Under the pieces are notes generated by a model, which was given only the letters and a program-made list of their open reading frames with translations, had not been told where the DNA came from and ran no database searches. From Amycolatopsis circi (GTDB taxonomy: Bacteria; Actinomycetota; Actinomycetes; Mycobacteriales; Pseudonocardiaceae), in the NCBI RefSeq assembly GCF_003385235.1, contig NZ_PQIA01000014.1:117654-181653 (forward strand): a DNA stretch of 64,000 nucleotides, in the 5' to 3' direction. The position numbers and the translations under genes are program-made. Of this stretch, positions 16,098 to 24,936 are shown piece after piece. Position 1 is the stretch's first letter, and every line of letters begins with the position of its first letter.

Positions 16098-17284
16098 CCG
16101 GCCCGCTCGCCGGGGTCACGGTGCTGGACCTTTCCCGGGTCCTCGCCGCGCCGCTGGCCACCCAGATCCTCGCCGAACTCGGCGCGACGGTGATCAAGGT
16201 CGAACGCCCCGGCTCCGGCGACGAGACCCGCAGCTTCGAACCCCGGCTGCCGCACGGGGAAAGCGCGTACTTCTTCGCCTTCAACCGCGGCAAGCAATCG
16301 GTCACTGTGGATTTGAAGGACCCGCGCGGCCGCGACGTCGTCCGGAAGCTGGCCGCGCGCGCCGACGTCGTCGTGGAGAACTTCCTGCCCGGCACGCTCG
16401 ATCGCCTCGGGCTCGGCTACGCCGAACTGTCCGCGGACAACCCGGGCCTCGTGCTGGTGTCCGCGACCGGCTTCGGCCAGACCGGGCCGGACGCGCACCG
16501 CAAGGGCTACGACACGGTGTTCCAGGCGCTGTCCGGCGTGATGGCGATGACCGGCGATCCCGCTGGTCCGCCCGCGAAAACCGGGGTGCCGGTGGCGGAC
16601 CTGACGTCCGGGCTGTGGGTGGTGATCGCGGTGCTGACCGGGCTCGCCGGGCGCTCCGCGGACGGTCGCGGAAGGCACCTGGACGTGGCGATGATGGACG
16701 TCCAGCTCAGCCTGCACGCCTTGAACGCAGCCCGGCTGTTCGCGCTCGGCGAGGACCCCGTCCGCACCGGGACCGAACATCCCGGCCGGGTGCCGTCGGC
16801 CGCGTTCCAGGCCGGGGACGGCGAATGGCTGCACATCAGCGGCAGCGACCAGCACTGGGGGCCGCTGTGCACCGTGCTCGGATTGTCCACTTTGTCCGCT
16901 GACCCTTCGCTGCAGCACAACGCGGGGCGCGTCGAACACCGCGCCCGCGTCATGAAGGCATTGCGCGGTGCCATCGCCCAGCACGACCGGGACCAACTGG
17001 TCAAAGAACTGCAGGCGGCCGATGTACCCGCTGGCGCGGTGCGTTCTGTCCGGGAGGCGCTGGCCGATCCGCACGCCATCGCGCGAGGCGTCGTCGGCGA
17101 GTTCACGCATCCCGTCGAAGGCTCGTTCCCAGCGCTGCGCACTCCGTTGCGCGAGACTGCCGGAGAAGCTCCAGCACCGGGTACACCTCCAGTGCTGGGC
17201 GCGGACACTGACGCCGTGCTGCGCGACCTGGCGGGACTGTCGGACAGCGAGATCGAGGGCCTGCGGGCCGCGGGAGTGCTCTGA
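16094..17284 (+). CDS. CaiB/BaiF-family CoA-transferase
   Basis: This 396-residue class III CoA-transferase has VTVLDLSRVLAAPLATQIL at the start, an ATVIKVE motif and a catalytic Asp expected in GVPVADLTSGL. It resembles the other transferase at 5.0-6.3 kb but belongs to a different regulon. It overlaps both neighbours by 4 and 1 bases. Its likely job is to put CoA on the incoming acid or to recycle CoA from a product. Confidence 0.88.
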   Translation: MTGPLAGVTVLDLSRVLAAPLATQILAELGATVIKVERPGSGDETRSFEPRLPHGESAYFFAFNRGKQSVTVDLKDPRGRDVVRKLAARADVVVENFLPGTLDRLGLGYAELSADNPGLVLVSATGFGQTGPDAHRKGYDTVFQALSGVMAMTGDPAGPPAKTGVPVADLTSGLWVVIAVLTGLAGRSADGRGRHLDVAMMDVQLSLHALNAARLFALGEDPVRTGTEHPGRVPSAAFQAGDGEWLHISGSDQHWGPLCTVLGLSTLSADPSLQHNAGRVEHRARVMKALRGAIAQHDRDQLVKELQAADVPAGAVRSVREALADPHAIARGVVGEFTHPVEGSFPALRTPLRETAGEAPAPGTPPVLGADTDAVLRDLAGLSDSEIEGLRAAGVL

Positions 17285-18024
17285 TGAACGAACGCGTGAC
17301 GCTGGACGTCACCGACGGAATCGCCCGCGTCGAACTGGCCCGCCCGTCCGCGCGCAATGCCGTGGACCTCGCGATGTGCCATGCCCTGAAGGAAGCCTTC
17401 GACGCCGTTGATATCTCAGACGCCCGGGTTGTGCTGCTCAGCGGTGCCGGGCCGGTCTTCTGCGCCGGTGCCGATCTGAAGGAACGGACCGGCAAGGACG
17501 CCGCCTGGGTCCGCCGCCGCCGAGTCGCGTCCTTCGCGGCCTACGCGGCGATCGAGGCCTGCCGCTGTCCGGTCGTCGCGTTGGTGCACGGAACCGTCGT
17601 CGGCTCCGGCGGGGAAATCACTCTCGCCGCCGACTTCGCTCTTGCCGCCTCGGGCACCGTTTTTCGCTTCCCTGAACCACATTGGGGCACCGTCGGCGCT
17701 ACCCAACGGCTTCAGCGAGCCATCGGGAAACGCCGGGCCAAGGAACTGCTGTTCACCAACACGCCGTTGTCCGCTGTCGACGCCGCCTCGCTCGGCCTGG
17801 TCAACCGCGTCGTCCCCGACCTGGCCGCCGCCGGAACCGAGGTCGCCACCGCCGTCGCCGCCGCCCCGCCCGGCGCGATCGCCCTGACCAAACGGGCTGT
17901 CGACCTGGGTTCGGAAACCGACCTGGACCGCGGCATCCGGATCGAAATGTCCGCCATCGAGCAGAACCTCGCCGACGGCAGCTGGCGCGACGGCGTCGCC
18001 CGGTTCACTGGAGAGACCCGATGA
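17284..18024 (+). CDS. Second enoyl-CoA hydratase/isomerase family protein
   Basis: This 246-residue crotonase-fold protein carries VLLSGAGPVFCAGADLKE and VHGTVVGSGGEITLAADF. Where classical hydratases have the catalytic Glu pair, I see FRFPEPHWGTVGA, which keeps one acidic residue; it may therefore be an isomerase or another crotonase type. It overlaps the upstream transferase by one base and the downstream ligase by four. Confidence 0.85.
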   Translation: MNERVTLDVTDGIARVELARPSARNAVDLAMCHALKEAFDAVDISDARVVLLSGAGPVFCAGADLKERTGKDAAWVRRRRVASFAAYAAIEACRCPVVALVHGTVVGSGGEITLAADFALAASGTVFRFPEPHWGTVGATQRLQRAIGKRRAKELLFTNTPLSAVDAASLGLVNRVVPDLAAAGTEVATAVAAAPPGAIALTKRAVDLGSETDLDRGIRIEMSAIEQNLADGSWRDGVARFTGETR

Positions 18025-19592
18025 CCGACCTGCGCACCGCCTGCCCGCTCACCGTGCAGGACGCCCTCGCCCGGGCTGCCCTGCTGGCTCCCGACGTCGA
18101 GGCCGTCGTCACCGCCGACGCCCGGATCACCTACCGGGAGCTGGCTTCCGACGTCGCCCGAGTACGCGGAGCCCTGGCCGCTTCGGGGATCGGCCGGGGC
18201 TCCCGGGTCGGGCTCTGCCTGGGCAACACCCCCGAGTGGGTAACGCTTTTCCTGGCTTTGGGCTCCCTGGGCGCGCTGGTCGTCCCCGTCAACACCCGTT
18301 TCACCGCGGACGAGGTGCACTACACGCTCGCTCACGCTGGCGTCAGCACGCTGTTCGCCGCCGAACGGGTGCTGAACGTCGATTTCCCCGCGCTGTTTTC
18401 CCAGGCCGGTATCGAACCCGGCTGCGCGACTCTGCCTTCTTTGAAGCGGACCATCATCCTGGGCCAAGACAGCTGGACTGATTTCCTGGCCGCCGGTTCT
18501 CCTGCCGAACCCATTGCCACTCCGGACGATCTCCTTCTCGTGCAATACACCTCCGGCACGACGTCACGTCCGAAGGGCGTCCTTCTGACCCACCGCAGCA
18601 TGTGCGCCGACGCCTTCTTTTCCGGCGCCCGCCTAGGTTTACGCCCCGGCGACCGGTTCCACTCGGCGCGCCCGTTCTTCCACGTCGCCGGAAGCACCCT
18701 GTCTGTGTTGTCCTCCCTGCAACACGCCACCACCCTGGTGACGATGCCGAAGTTCGAACCTGCGGAAGCGTTGCGGCTCTTAGAGATCGAGCGGTGCACG
18801 CACTTCTCCGGCAACGACACCATCGCCCTCCTCCTGCTCAACCACCCCGACCGCCCGCACCGCCGCCTCTCCCTGCGCGGTGCGTGGGTCGCCGCGTCCC
18901 CGACCGTCGTGCGCCGGGTCATCGACGAACTCGGCGCGCGCGAATGCGTTGCCGGGTACGGACTTTCCGAAGCCTCCCCCAACGTCGCCCAATCCGCTTG
19001 GTGGGAACCGGAAGAGATCCGCGCTTCGGGAGCCATGGCTCCCGAACCAGGCGTGGAAATCCGGATCCGCTCCCTGGACGACACCCGCGACTGCGCCCCC
19101 GGCGAACCGGGTTCAGTGCTGGTCCGGGGGTGGAACGTCATGCAAGGCTACCTCGACGATCCGGACCGCACCGCCGAAACCGTCGACGCCGACGGCTGGC
19201 TGTCCACCGGAGACGTCGGCCTGCTGGACGACTCCGGCCGGTTCCATTTCACCGGCCGCACCAAGGAAATCATCCGGGTCGGCGGGGAAAATGTCGCGCC
19301 CGCGGATGTCGAGGATGTGCTGCACCGGCACCCCGCCGTCCGCCAAGCCGCGGTCGTCGGAGTCCCCGACGAGCGCTTGATCGAAGTGCCCTTCGCCTTT
19401 GTCGTCCTAACTTCGCCGGGCATTTCGGAAGAAGACCTGCTCTTGTGGGCGAAAGAGCGGTTGGCCGGGTTCAAAGTCCCGCGACACCTGCGCATCGTGG
19501 ACGGCTTCGAGGCCATCGGCATGACCGCCAGTGCCAAGGTGCAGAAGAACCACCTGGCTCGCTACGCCCGGGCTCTGCTGGAGAACTCATGA
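18021..19592 (+). CDS. AMP-forming acyl-CoA synthetase
   Basis: This 523-residue ANL-family ligase has VQYTSGTTSRPKG (phosphate loop), GYGLSEASP, STGDVGLLD, FTGRTKEIIRVGGENV and the C-terminal catalytic Lys in ASAKVQKNHL. It makes an acyl-CoA from a free acid, ATP and CoA. The ATG at 18021 forms an ATGA overlap with the previous stop; a longer in-frame reading would run through the preceding gene. With two hydratases, a CoA-transferase and a lyase, it fits a beta-oxidation-like route for a branched or cyclic acid. Confidence 0.9.
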   Translation: MTDLRTACPLTVQDALARAALLAPDVEAVVTADARITYRELASDVARVRGALAASGIGRGSRVGLCLGNTPEWVTLFLALGSLGALVVPVNTRFTADEVHYTLAHAGVSTLFAAERVLNVDFPALFSQAGIEPGCATLPSLKRTIILGQDSWTDFLAAGSPAEPIATPDDLLLVQYTSGTTSRPKGVLLTHRSMCADAFFSGARLGLRPGDRFHSARPFFHVAGSTLSVLSSLQHATTLVTMPKFEPAEALRLLEIERCTHFSGNDTIALLLLNHPDRPHRRLSLRGAWVAASPTVVRRVIDELGARECVAGYGLSEASPNVAQSAWWEPEEIRASGAMAPEPGVEIRIRSLDDTRDCAPGEPGSVLVRGWNVMQGYLDDPDRTAETVDADGWLSTGDVGLLDDSGRFHFTGRTKEIIRVGGENVAPADVEDVLHRHPAVRQAAVVGVPDERLIEVPFAFVVLTSPGISEEDLLLWAKERLAGFKVPRHLRIVDGFEAIGMTASAKVQKNHLARYARALLENS

Positions 19593-20554
19593 CGCGGCTG
19601 CGTACTTCTGTCACCGATTTGCTGGGCCTGGACCTGCCCATCATCCAAGCCGGAATGTCGTGGGCTTCGTCGTCGTCCGCTTTGCCTTTGGCCGTCAGCA
19701 ATTCTGGCGGCCTTGGCGTCGTCGCCGCAGGCCCGATGCGCCTGCCCGACCTATCCCGGGTGCTGGACGAAATGGCCACCGGAACCGACCGTCCATGGGC
19801 CGTGAACCTGCCCCTGTACCGGGCTGGCGCGGACGAGGTCATCGACCTCCTGCTCTCCCGCCGCCCGCCGGTGCTGATCGCCTCCCAAGGCGGCCCACGC
19901 CGATACCTGGACCGATTCCACGCGGTCGGGACCCGGTGCCTGCACGTTGTCGCCGGAGTCTCGCACGCCTTGAAAGCTGCTGCCGCCGGTGTCGACGGCT
20001 TGGTGGTAGTCGGCGCCGAGGCTGGCGGACATCCGCCGCCCGGGATGGTCACCACGCAGGTCTTAGTCCGTGCCGTGGTCTCCGCAGTGCCGAATGTTCC
20101 GGCGATCGCTTCAGGCGGGGTCGCCGATGGCGCCGGGTTGGCCGCGATGCTGGCCTTGGGCGCTGGTGCGGCTCAATTCGGAACGCGATTCCTGGCGAGT
20201 TCCGAAGCGACCGTGCATCCGTCCTATCAGGAGGCAGTGGTTGCCGCGGAGGTTGACGACACCCGGACTGTGGGGCGTGGGTTGGGGGTGATCCGTGCGC
20301 TGTCGAACGAATTCACCGCGCGAATGGCGGAACTGGAAGCTTCCGGAGCCGAGGAGACCTTGCGGCAGAAGGTTTTCCAGGCATCGTCGTTGAAGGACGC
20401 CGCCCTGCACGGTGATGTCGTTTCGGGAAAGGTCGAGGCCGGTCAGTCGGCTGGGCTGATCACGGAAGTCCTTCCGGCAGCGGAGATCGTCTCGCGGATC
20501 GCGGCGGAGTACGCGGCGGTGGTGCGTCGCCTGCCTCAGCTCGAGGGTTCTTGA
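19589..20554 (+). CDS. Nitronate monooxygenase/2-nitropropane dioxygenase-like FMN enzyme
   Basis: This 321-residue FMN-binding TIM barrel contains the family's AEAGGHPPP with the catalytic His, an ASGGVADG phosphate-binding loop and GAGAAQFGTRFLAS. Members oxidise nitronates, and some act as enoyl-type reductases. It is the last gene of the MarR operon (ATGA overlap with the ligase). Its job in a CoA-thioester pathway is unclear. It may detoxify a nitro compound or act as an unrecognised reductase. Confidence 0.85.
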   Translation: MTRLRTSVTDLLGLDLPIIQAGMSWASSSSALPLAVSNSGGLGVVAAGPMRLPDLSRVLDEMATGTDRPWAVNLPLYRAGADEVIDLLLSRRPPVLIASQGGPRRYLDRFHAVGTRCLHVVAGVSHALKAAAAGVDGLVVVGAEAGGHPPPGMVTTQVLVRAVVSAVPNVPAIASGGVADGAGLAAMLALGAGAAQFGTRFLASSEATVHPSYQEAVVAAEVDDTRTVGRGLGVIRALSNEFTARMAELEASGAEETLRQKVFQASSLKDAALHGDVVSGKVEAGQSAGLITEVLPAAEIVSRIAAEYAAVVRRLPQLEGS

Positions 20555-20607
20555 TTGCTCCGTTCAGCGCAGTCCTGCCGGTGATCGAATTCCGATAGGA
20601 TGCGCAG

Positions 20608-21108
20608 GTGAGCCTACCGATCGAGGAGATCGTCGAAATCACCGGATGGACCGGCGGCATCCAGCCGGGCCGGGACTGGAGTACCGTCGAACAGGATCTC
20701 GGCACGGTGCTTCCGGACGACTACAAGGAATTGTTCTCCCGATTCCCGTCCGGGGCATTCCGCGACGCGATCGTAGTGGCCAATCCGATCGACGCGCGCA
20801 CGGACTACCGAAGTTCCTCCGGGAGCACGTCTTCGGAATCCGGCCCTAGGGCGGCGGGCAAGGCGGGATGTTCTGCTGGATCACCGAACCGGCAGACCCG
20901 AATCAGTGCGAATCGCCGACCACAGCCAGAGTACGGACGAATGGCGCGAACGCCCGGCCCGATCACCGAAATCCTCCGGGAAGCCCTGACCACCACTGGC
21001 GAAGGCAACATCTTCAGGCGGCCGCCCGAAGACCTGCCGCGCATCTTCCGGGTCCCGTCGACCCACCTGGGAAACGGGCGATGGCTGCCCCACAAGGAAT
21101 ACCAGTGA
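20608..21108 (+). pseudogene. Decayed SUKH/SMI1-type gene, first of three tandem copies
   Basis: The first 65 residues (TGWTGGIQPGRDW, LPDDYKELFSRFPSG, NPIDAR) and the last 45 (FRVPSTHLGNGRWLPHKEY) match the two intact copies downstream. Between them the frame reads meaningless Ser/Arg-rich sequence, while the expected GGMFCWITEPADPNQ lies in another frame at 20859-20903. About 55-60 codons present in the neighbours are missing. So an internal deletion plus a compensating frame change has disrupted the middle, although the reading frame happens to remain open (166 codons). The start is GTG 20608. Confidence 0.75.
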
Positions 21109-21127
21109 CTTCATCCGGGAAGACGCC

Positions 21128-21718
21128 ATGAACAGACACTCGATCGACGAACTCGCCCAAGCCTCCGGATGGACCGGAGGAATCCGCCAAGGCCGAGAAT
21201 GGGCCGACGTCGAACGAAAACTCGGCGTCACCCTCCCCGACGACTACAAGGCGATGCTCTCCCGCTTCCCGTCAGGCTTCTTCCGCGACGCCGTCTCCTT
21301 CGAAAACCCGATCGACGCCCGCGTCGACCTGGAGGCATTCGCCCGCGACAAGGTATGGAGAGTCATCGCGACCCTCGGCGACGAGAGTCTGGGATACCTG
21401 CGCGACACCGGCTACGCCTCGTTCCCCGAGCCTGCCGGGCTGCTCCCCTGGGGTGGGGACCATCAGGGCGGCATGTTCTGCTGGCTGACCGAGCCCGCCG
21501 ACCCGAACCAGCGGCTGATCGCCTACTACAGCGCGGACTTCCGCGAATGGTTCGAATACGACGGCGGGGTCGTCGAAATGATCTGGGAAGTCCTGACGCG
21601 GCCCGGCGGCGACAATCTCCTCCGCCGCGACCTGGACGGCGAAGAACCGATCTTCCGCGTCCCGTCCACGTACGCCGGCGAACCGCGCGGCTGGATCCCG
21701 CACGCGGAGTACCGGTGA
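21128..21718 (+). CDS. SUKH/SMI1-KNR4-type protein, second tandem copy
   Basis: This intact 196-residue protein has the SMI1/KNR4 core: SGWTGGIRQGREW, VERKLGVTLPDDYKAMLSRFPSG, FPEPAGLLPWG and GGMFCWLTEPADPNQ. The SUKH superfamily contains many immunity proteins that bind and neutralise polymorphic toxins, so an orphan immunity role is plausible, but no toxin gene is visible. It shares about half its residues with the third copy by eye. Its stop overlaps the GTG of the next copy (GTGA). Confidence 0.75.
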   Translation: MNRHSIDELAQASGWTGGIRQGREWADVERKLGVTLPDDYKAMLSRFPSGFFRDAVSFENPIDARVDLEAFARDKVWRVIATLGDESLGYLRDTGYASFPEPAGLLPWGGDHQGGMFCWLTEPADPNQRLIAYYSADFREWFEYDGGVVEMIWEVLTRPGGDNLLRRDLDGEEPIFRVPSTYAGEPRGWIPHAEYR

Positions 21719-22305
21719 CCGCACGACGATCGATCGAGGAGATCGCCCAAGCTTCCGGCTGGACCGGAGGAATCCGCCGAGGCCGGGACTGGGCCGAGGT
21801 CGAACAGGCCGTCGGCATCCGCTTCCCCGACGACTGCAAAGACCTGATGACCCGGTTCCCGTCAGGCTGCTTCCGCGGCGCCGTCAACTTCGACAATCCC
21901 ATAGACGCTCGCGTCGACCTGGCCAAGTTCGTCCGGGACGAAATCCACAGCGTGCTCGAGTCCTTCTCCGGCTCCCGGAGCGGCAAGCTCGAAGGCACGG
22001 ACTACCGGCTGTTCCCCGAACCCGGCGGTCTCCTCCCCTGGGCCAACGACACCGGCGGCGGCGTGTTCTTCTGGCGAACCAGTCCCGAAGACCCGAACCA
22101 CTGGCCGGTGGTCTTCTGGGATCGCGGCATGTCCGAGTGGAACGAACACCCCGGCGGAATGGTCGAGGTCATCTGGGAAGTTCTCAACCACACCGGCGCG
22201 AACAACATCCTCCGCATGGACCTTGATTACGAGGAGCCGAACTTCCGGGTGCCGTCGACCCACCTGGGAGACGGGAAATGGCTCCCCCACAAGGAATACC
22301 GCTAG
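21715..22305 (+). CDS. SUKH/SMI1-KNR4-type protein, third tandem copy
   Basis: This 196-residue paralogue of the previous gene has SGWTGGIRRGRDW, FPDDCKDLMTRFPSG, FPEPGGLLPWAND and FRVPSTHLGDGKWLPHKEY. GTG 21715 overlaps the preceding stop by four bases, so the pair is translationally coupled. The C-terminal end matches the decayed first copy almost exactly, which suggests that these two are the more recent duplicates or have exchanged sequence. It ends four bases inside the convergent SDR gene. Confidence 0.75.
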   Translation: MTARRSIEEIAQASGWTGGIRRGRDWAEVEQAVGIRFPDDCKDLMTRFPSGCFRGAVNFDNPIDARVDLAKFVRDEIHSVLESFSGSRSGKLEGTDYRLFPEPGGLLPWANDTGGGVFFWRTSPEDPNHWPVVFWDRGMSEWNEHPGGMVEVIWEVLNHTGANNILRMDLDYEEPNFRVPSTHLGDGKWLPHKEYR

Positions 22306-23186
22306 CGCCAGCTGTCCGGCTGCCGCCCGTCCACATCCGTCACCCCGTACTCCCGCGCCAACTCCGCCGAACTCACCGACCGCTGATTCCACCTGTCCCG
22401 CAACGGATCCGCCGCCATCGCCGCCACTCCGCGACCCACGTACCGCGGCGACTCCGACTCAGCGAACCCCGGCGGAGCCCCGGATTCCAACGCCGAGCGC
22501 CAATTCTCCTCCCTAACCCCGTAAGCGTCGAGCATCATCTCCGACCGCAGCCACCCCGGCGTCACCGCAACCGCCGTGCCTCCATATGCGGCAAGCTCAT
22601 GCCCCTGCGAAAACGCCAGCCGATTCACCGAAGCCTTGGCCAGGTCGTAAAACACCGAAATCCGATAGCGCGACGCATTATGCGCCAAAGTCCCGTCGGT
22701 AACCTCGACCACCAACCCGCCAGGCTCGCAAATCACCAACGGCAGCAGGAAATGCGACGTGACAAGATGCGTCTCCACACCCAGCCGAAGAATCCGCAAC
22801 CCGGCATCAAGGTCATGCTCCCACACCGGCGTATTCCAGTCCGCCGGGCCGCCTTTGAGCCGCTCCGCACCCCAGATGTCGTTAACCAGCAAGTGAAGCC
22901 GACCGTATGCAGACTCAACGAACGATGCCAGCCGACGGACATCGTCATGGTCCAAATGGTCAGCAACGAACGGAACTCCGACACCGCCCAACCGGGAGAC
23001 CAGCGAAGCGGTCTCCTCGACAGTCTCCGGCCGGTCGTAGTCCGAACGTCGAACTCCACTCGGGCTGCTGCGTCCAGTACAGATCACCGTCGCCCCGGCC
23101 TCGCCGAGCGCGGCGGCGATGCCCCGCCCGGCGCCCCGGGTCGCCCCCGCGACGAGGGCGACCCGGTCGTGCAGATCAGGCGGCAT
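22302..23186 (-). CDS. Short-chain dehydrogenase/reductase
   Basis: This 294-residue Rossmann-fold oxidoreductase has a nucleotide loop GATRGAGRGIA (about 14-24), a catalytic YDLAK (Tyr and Lys spaced by three) and VAVTPGWLRSEM after it. The C-terminal 40 residues are longer than in classical SDRs. The substrate is unknown. It is convergent with the third SUKH gene, with a 4-base overlap, and 31 bases downstream of the acyl-CoA synthetase on the same strand. Confidence 0.85.
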   Translation of the reverse strand: MPPDLHDRVALVAGATRGAGRGIAAALGEAGATVICTGRSSPSGVRRSDYDRPETVEETASLVSRLGGVGVPFVADHLDHDDVRRLASFVESAYGRLHLLVNDIWGAERLKGGPADWNTPVWEHDLDAGLRILRLGVETHLVTSHFLLPLVICEPGGLVVEVTDGTLAHNASRYRISVFYDLAKASVNRLAFSQGHELAAYGGTAVAVTPGWLRSEMMLDAYGVREENWRSALESGAPPGFAESESPRYVGRGVAAMAADPLRDRWNQRSVSSAELAREYGVTDVDGRQPDSWR

Positions 23187-23217
23187 CGGGCCAGTGTGGC
23201 ACCGGCCGCGGGAAATC

Positions 23218-24846
23218 TCAGCTCGAAGCGGTGCTCAGTTCCCGTCCCCGCAACGCGAAGCGCTGGATCTTGCCGCTCGGGGTCTTCGGCAGTTCCGCCA
23301 CGAAGTGGACCCGGCGCGGATAAACATGCGCGGCCAGGCGGGTTTTGACGGTCTGCTTCAGCTCGTCCACCAGCTCGTCCGACCCCTCGACGCCGGGGTT
23401 CAGCACGACGTAGGCCACCACCAGCTCCCCGCGCAGTTCGTCCGGCGCGCCGATCACCGCGGCTTCCGCGACGGCCTCGTGCTGCGTCAGCGCGCTTTCC
23501 ACCTCGAACGGGCCGATCCGGTAGCCCGCCATCAGAATGACGTCGTCGTCCCGGGAACCGAAAGTCAGGTAGCCGTCGCGGTCACGGGCGGCGATGTCGC
23601 CGGTGTAGTACCAGCGGCCGTCGGCGCTGAAGCGTTCCGCGGTCCGCTCGGGGGCGTCGCGGTAGCCGGAGAACGGCATCAGCGGGCTGGCCGGCACGTC
23701 GATCGCGACGCGGCCGGTCTCGCCGATCTCCGCGAGTTCGTCGCTGCCCGCCTTCAGGACCTCGACGGCGAACCCGGGCAGCGGCCGTCCCATCGAACCG
23801 GTCTTGACCGGCGCGATCAGGGCTGGATGCCAGGCATTGCCGACGACCATGCCGGTTTCGGTCTGGCCGTAGTGGTCGCGCACCGGGCAGCCGAGCACCT
23901 CCTCGGCCCAGGTCACGACGTCCGGCGTCAGCGGCTCGCCCGCCGACGAGCAGTGCCGCAGCCGCAGGCCGGTCGGCACCGGCAGGCCCGAACTGCGCAG
24001 CGCGCGGTACACCGTGGGACCGGCGGTGAAGTTGGTGACGCCGAAGCGTTCGAGCACCTGCCAGGTCAGTTCGGGGCTGAACCCGGCGTGCAGCAGCAGG
24101 CTGCGCCGTCCGGTCGCGAGCGGGCCGAGCAAGGCGAAGTACAGCCCGTACGCCCAGCCCGGGTCGGCGGCGTTCCAGAAGACGTCTTCGTCGGTCTGGT
24201 CGAGGCCGAACTGCTGGTAGGAGTGGATCCCGGCGAGTCCGCGCAGCGGCACCGGCACGGCCTTCGGGGTGCCAGTGGTGCCGGAGGTGAAGATCTCGAC
24301 CAGCGTGCCGTCGCCGCCGACCGCGACCGGGTCGGGCAGCGGGTGCGGCTCGTCCAGCAACGCCTCGAACGACAGGTCGGTGCCGGACGTTTCGCCGGTC
24401 GTCACGATGATCCGCGACGGGTCGGCGGGCAGGTCCTCGCTGGGGTCGAGCTTGGCGCGCTGACCAGCGTCGACCACGACCACGCGCGTTCCGTTGCCGA
24501 CGATCCGCTGGGCGATCGCGGGCGGCGCGAACGCGGTGAACAACGGCACATGGACCGCGCCGAGCCGCCAGATCGCGAGCAACGCGGTGACCAACTCAGC
24601 GGACTTGCCCATGAGCGTCGCGACCCGGTCGCCAGGGCGCACGCCGTGCGCGGCCAGCGCGGCGGCGAACCGGGCGGAAGCGGCCTCGAGCTGGCCGTAC
24701 GTGAGGTCGCGGCTGCTGAGGTCGGCCTCTACGAGAGTGAACGCGACGGCGTCGGCCGGATGGCGTCCGCACAGCAAACGGGTCGCGTCCGCGTCCGGCG
24801 CGGCGTAGGTCTGCAGCAGGTCGAAGGTGGTCCGCTCAGGGCTCAC
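23218..24846 (-). CDS. AMP-forming acyl-CoA synthetase (acetyl/medium-chain type)
   Basis: This 542-residue ANL enzyme has EIFTSGTTGTPKAVPVPL, DHYGQTETGM, YYTGDIAARDRDGYLTFGSRDDDVI and the terminal PKTPSGKIQRFALR with the catalytic Lys. The layout resembles medium-chain or propionyl-type synthetases. I prefer the GTG at 24846 because GGAG precedes it at the right distance; GTG 24858 is an in-frame alternative. It is divergent from a GAF-LuxR regulator, which probably controls it. Confidence 0.87.
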   Translation of the reverse strand: MSPERTTFDLLQTYAAPDADATRLLCGRHPADAVAFTLVEADLSSRDLTYGQLEAASARFAAALAAHGVRPGDRVATLMGKSAELVTALLAIWRLGAVHVPLFTAFAPPAIAQRIVGNGTRVVVVDAGQRAKLDPSEDLPADPSRIIVTTGETSGTDLSFEALLDEPHPLPDPVAVGGDGTLVEIFTSGTTGTPKAVPVPLRGLAGIHSYQQFGLDQTDEDVFWNAADPGWAYGLYFALLGPLATGRRSLLLHAGFSPELTWQVLERFGVTNFTAGPTVYRALRSSGLPVPTGLRLRHCSSAGEPLTPDVVTWAEEVLGCPVRDHYGQTETGMVVGNAWHPALIAPVKTGSMGRPLPGFAVEVLKAGSDELAEIGETGRVAIDVPASPLMPFSGYRDAPERTAERFSADGRWYYTGDIAARDRDGYLTFGSRDDDVILMAGYRIGPFEVESALTQHEAVAEAAVIGAPDELRGELVVAYVVLNPGVEGSDELVDELKQTVKTRLAAHVYPRRVHFVAELPKTPSGKIQRFALRGRELSTASS

Positions 24847-24936
24847 AGCGTGCTCCACGGTCGTCGTTGGCCGGTGTCGGCGGTACTATCACCGCACGTC
24901 AGCAGGCCCACTACCCCCGAAAAGGGGTGACGCCCG

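Noticed and set aside
24913..24928. A riboswitch or attenuator ahead of the LuxR gene
   Set aside because: The 5-base stem is too small to call more than a minor leader hairpin.
23119..24930. A long + strand frame opposite the acyl-CoA synthetase
   Set aside because: Shadow of a gene with all ANL motifs; no family resemblance.
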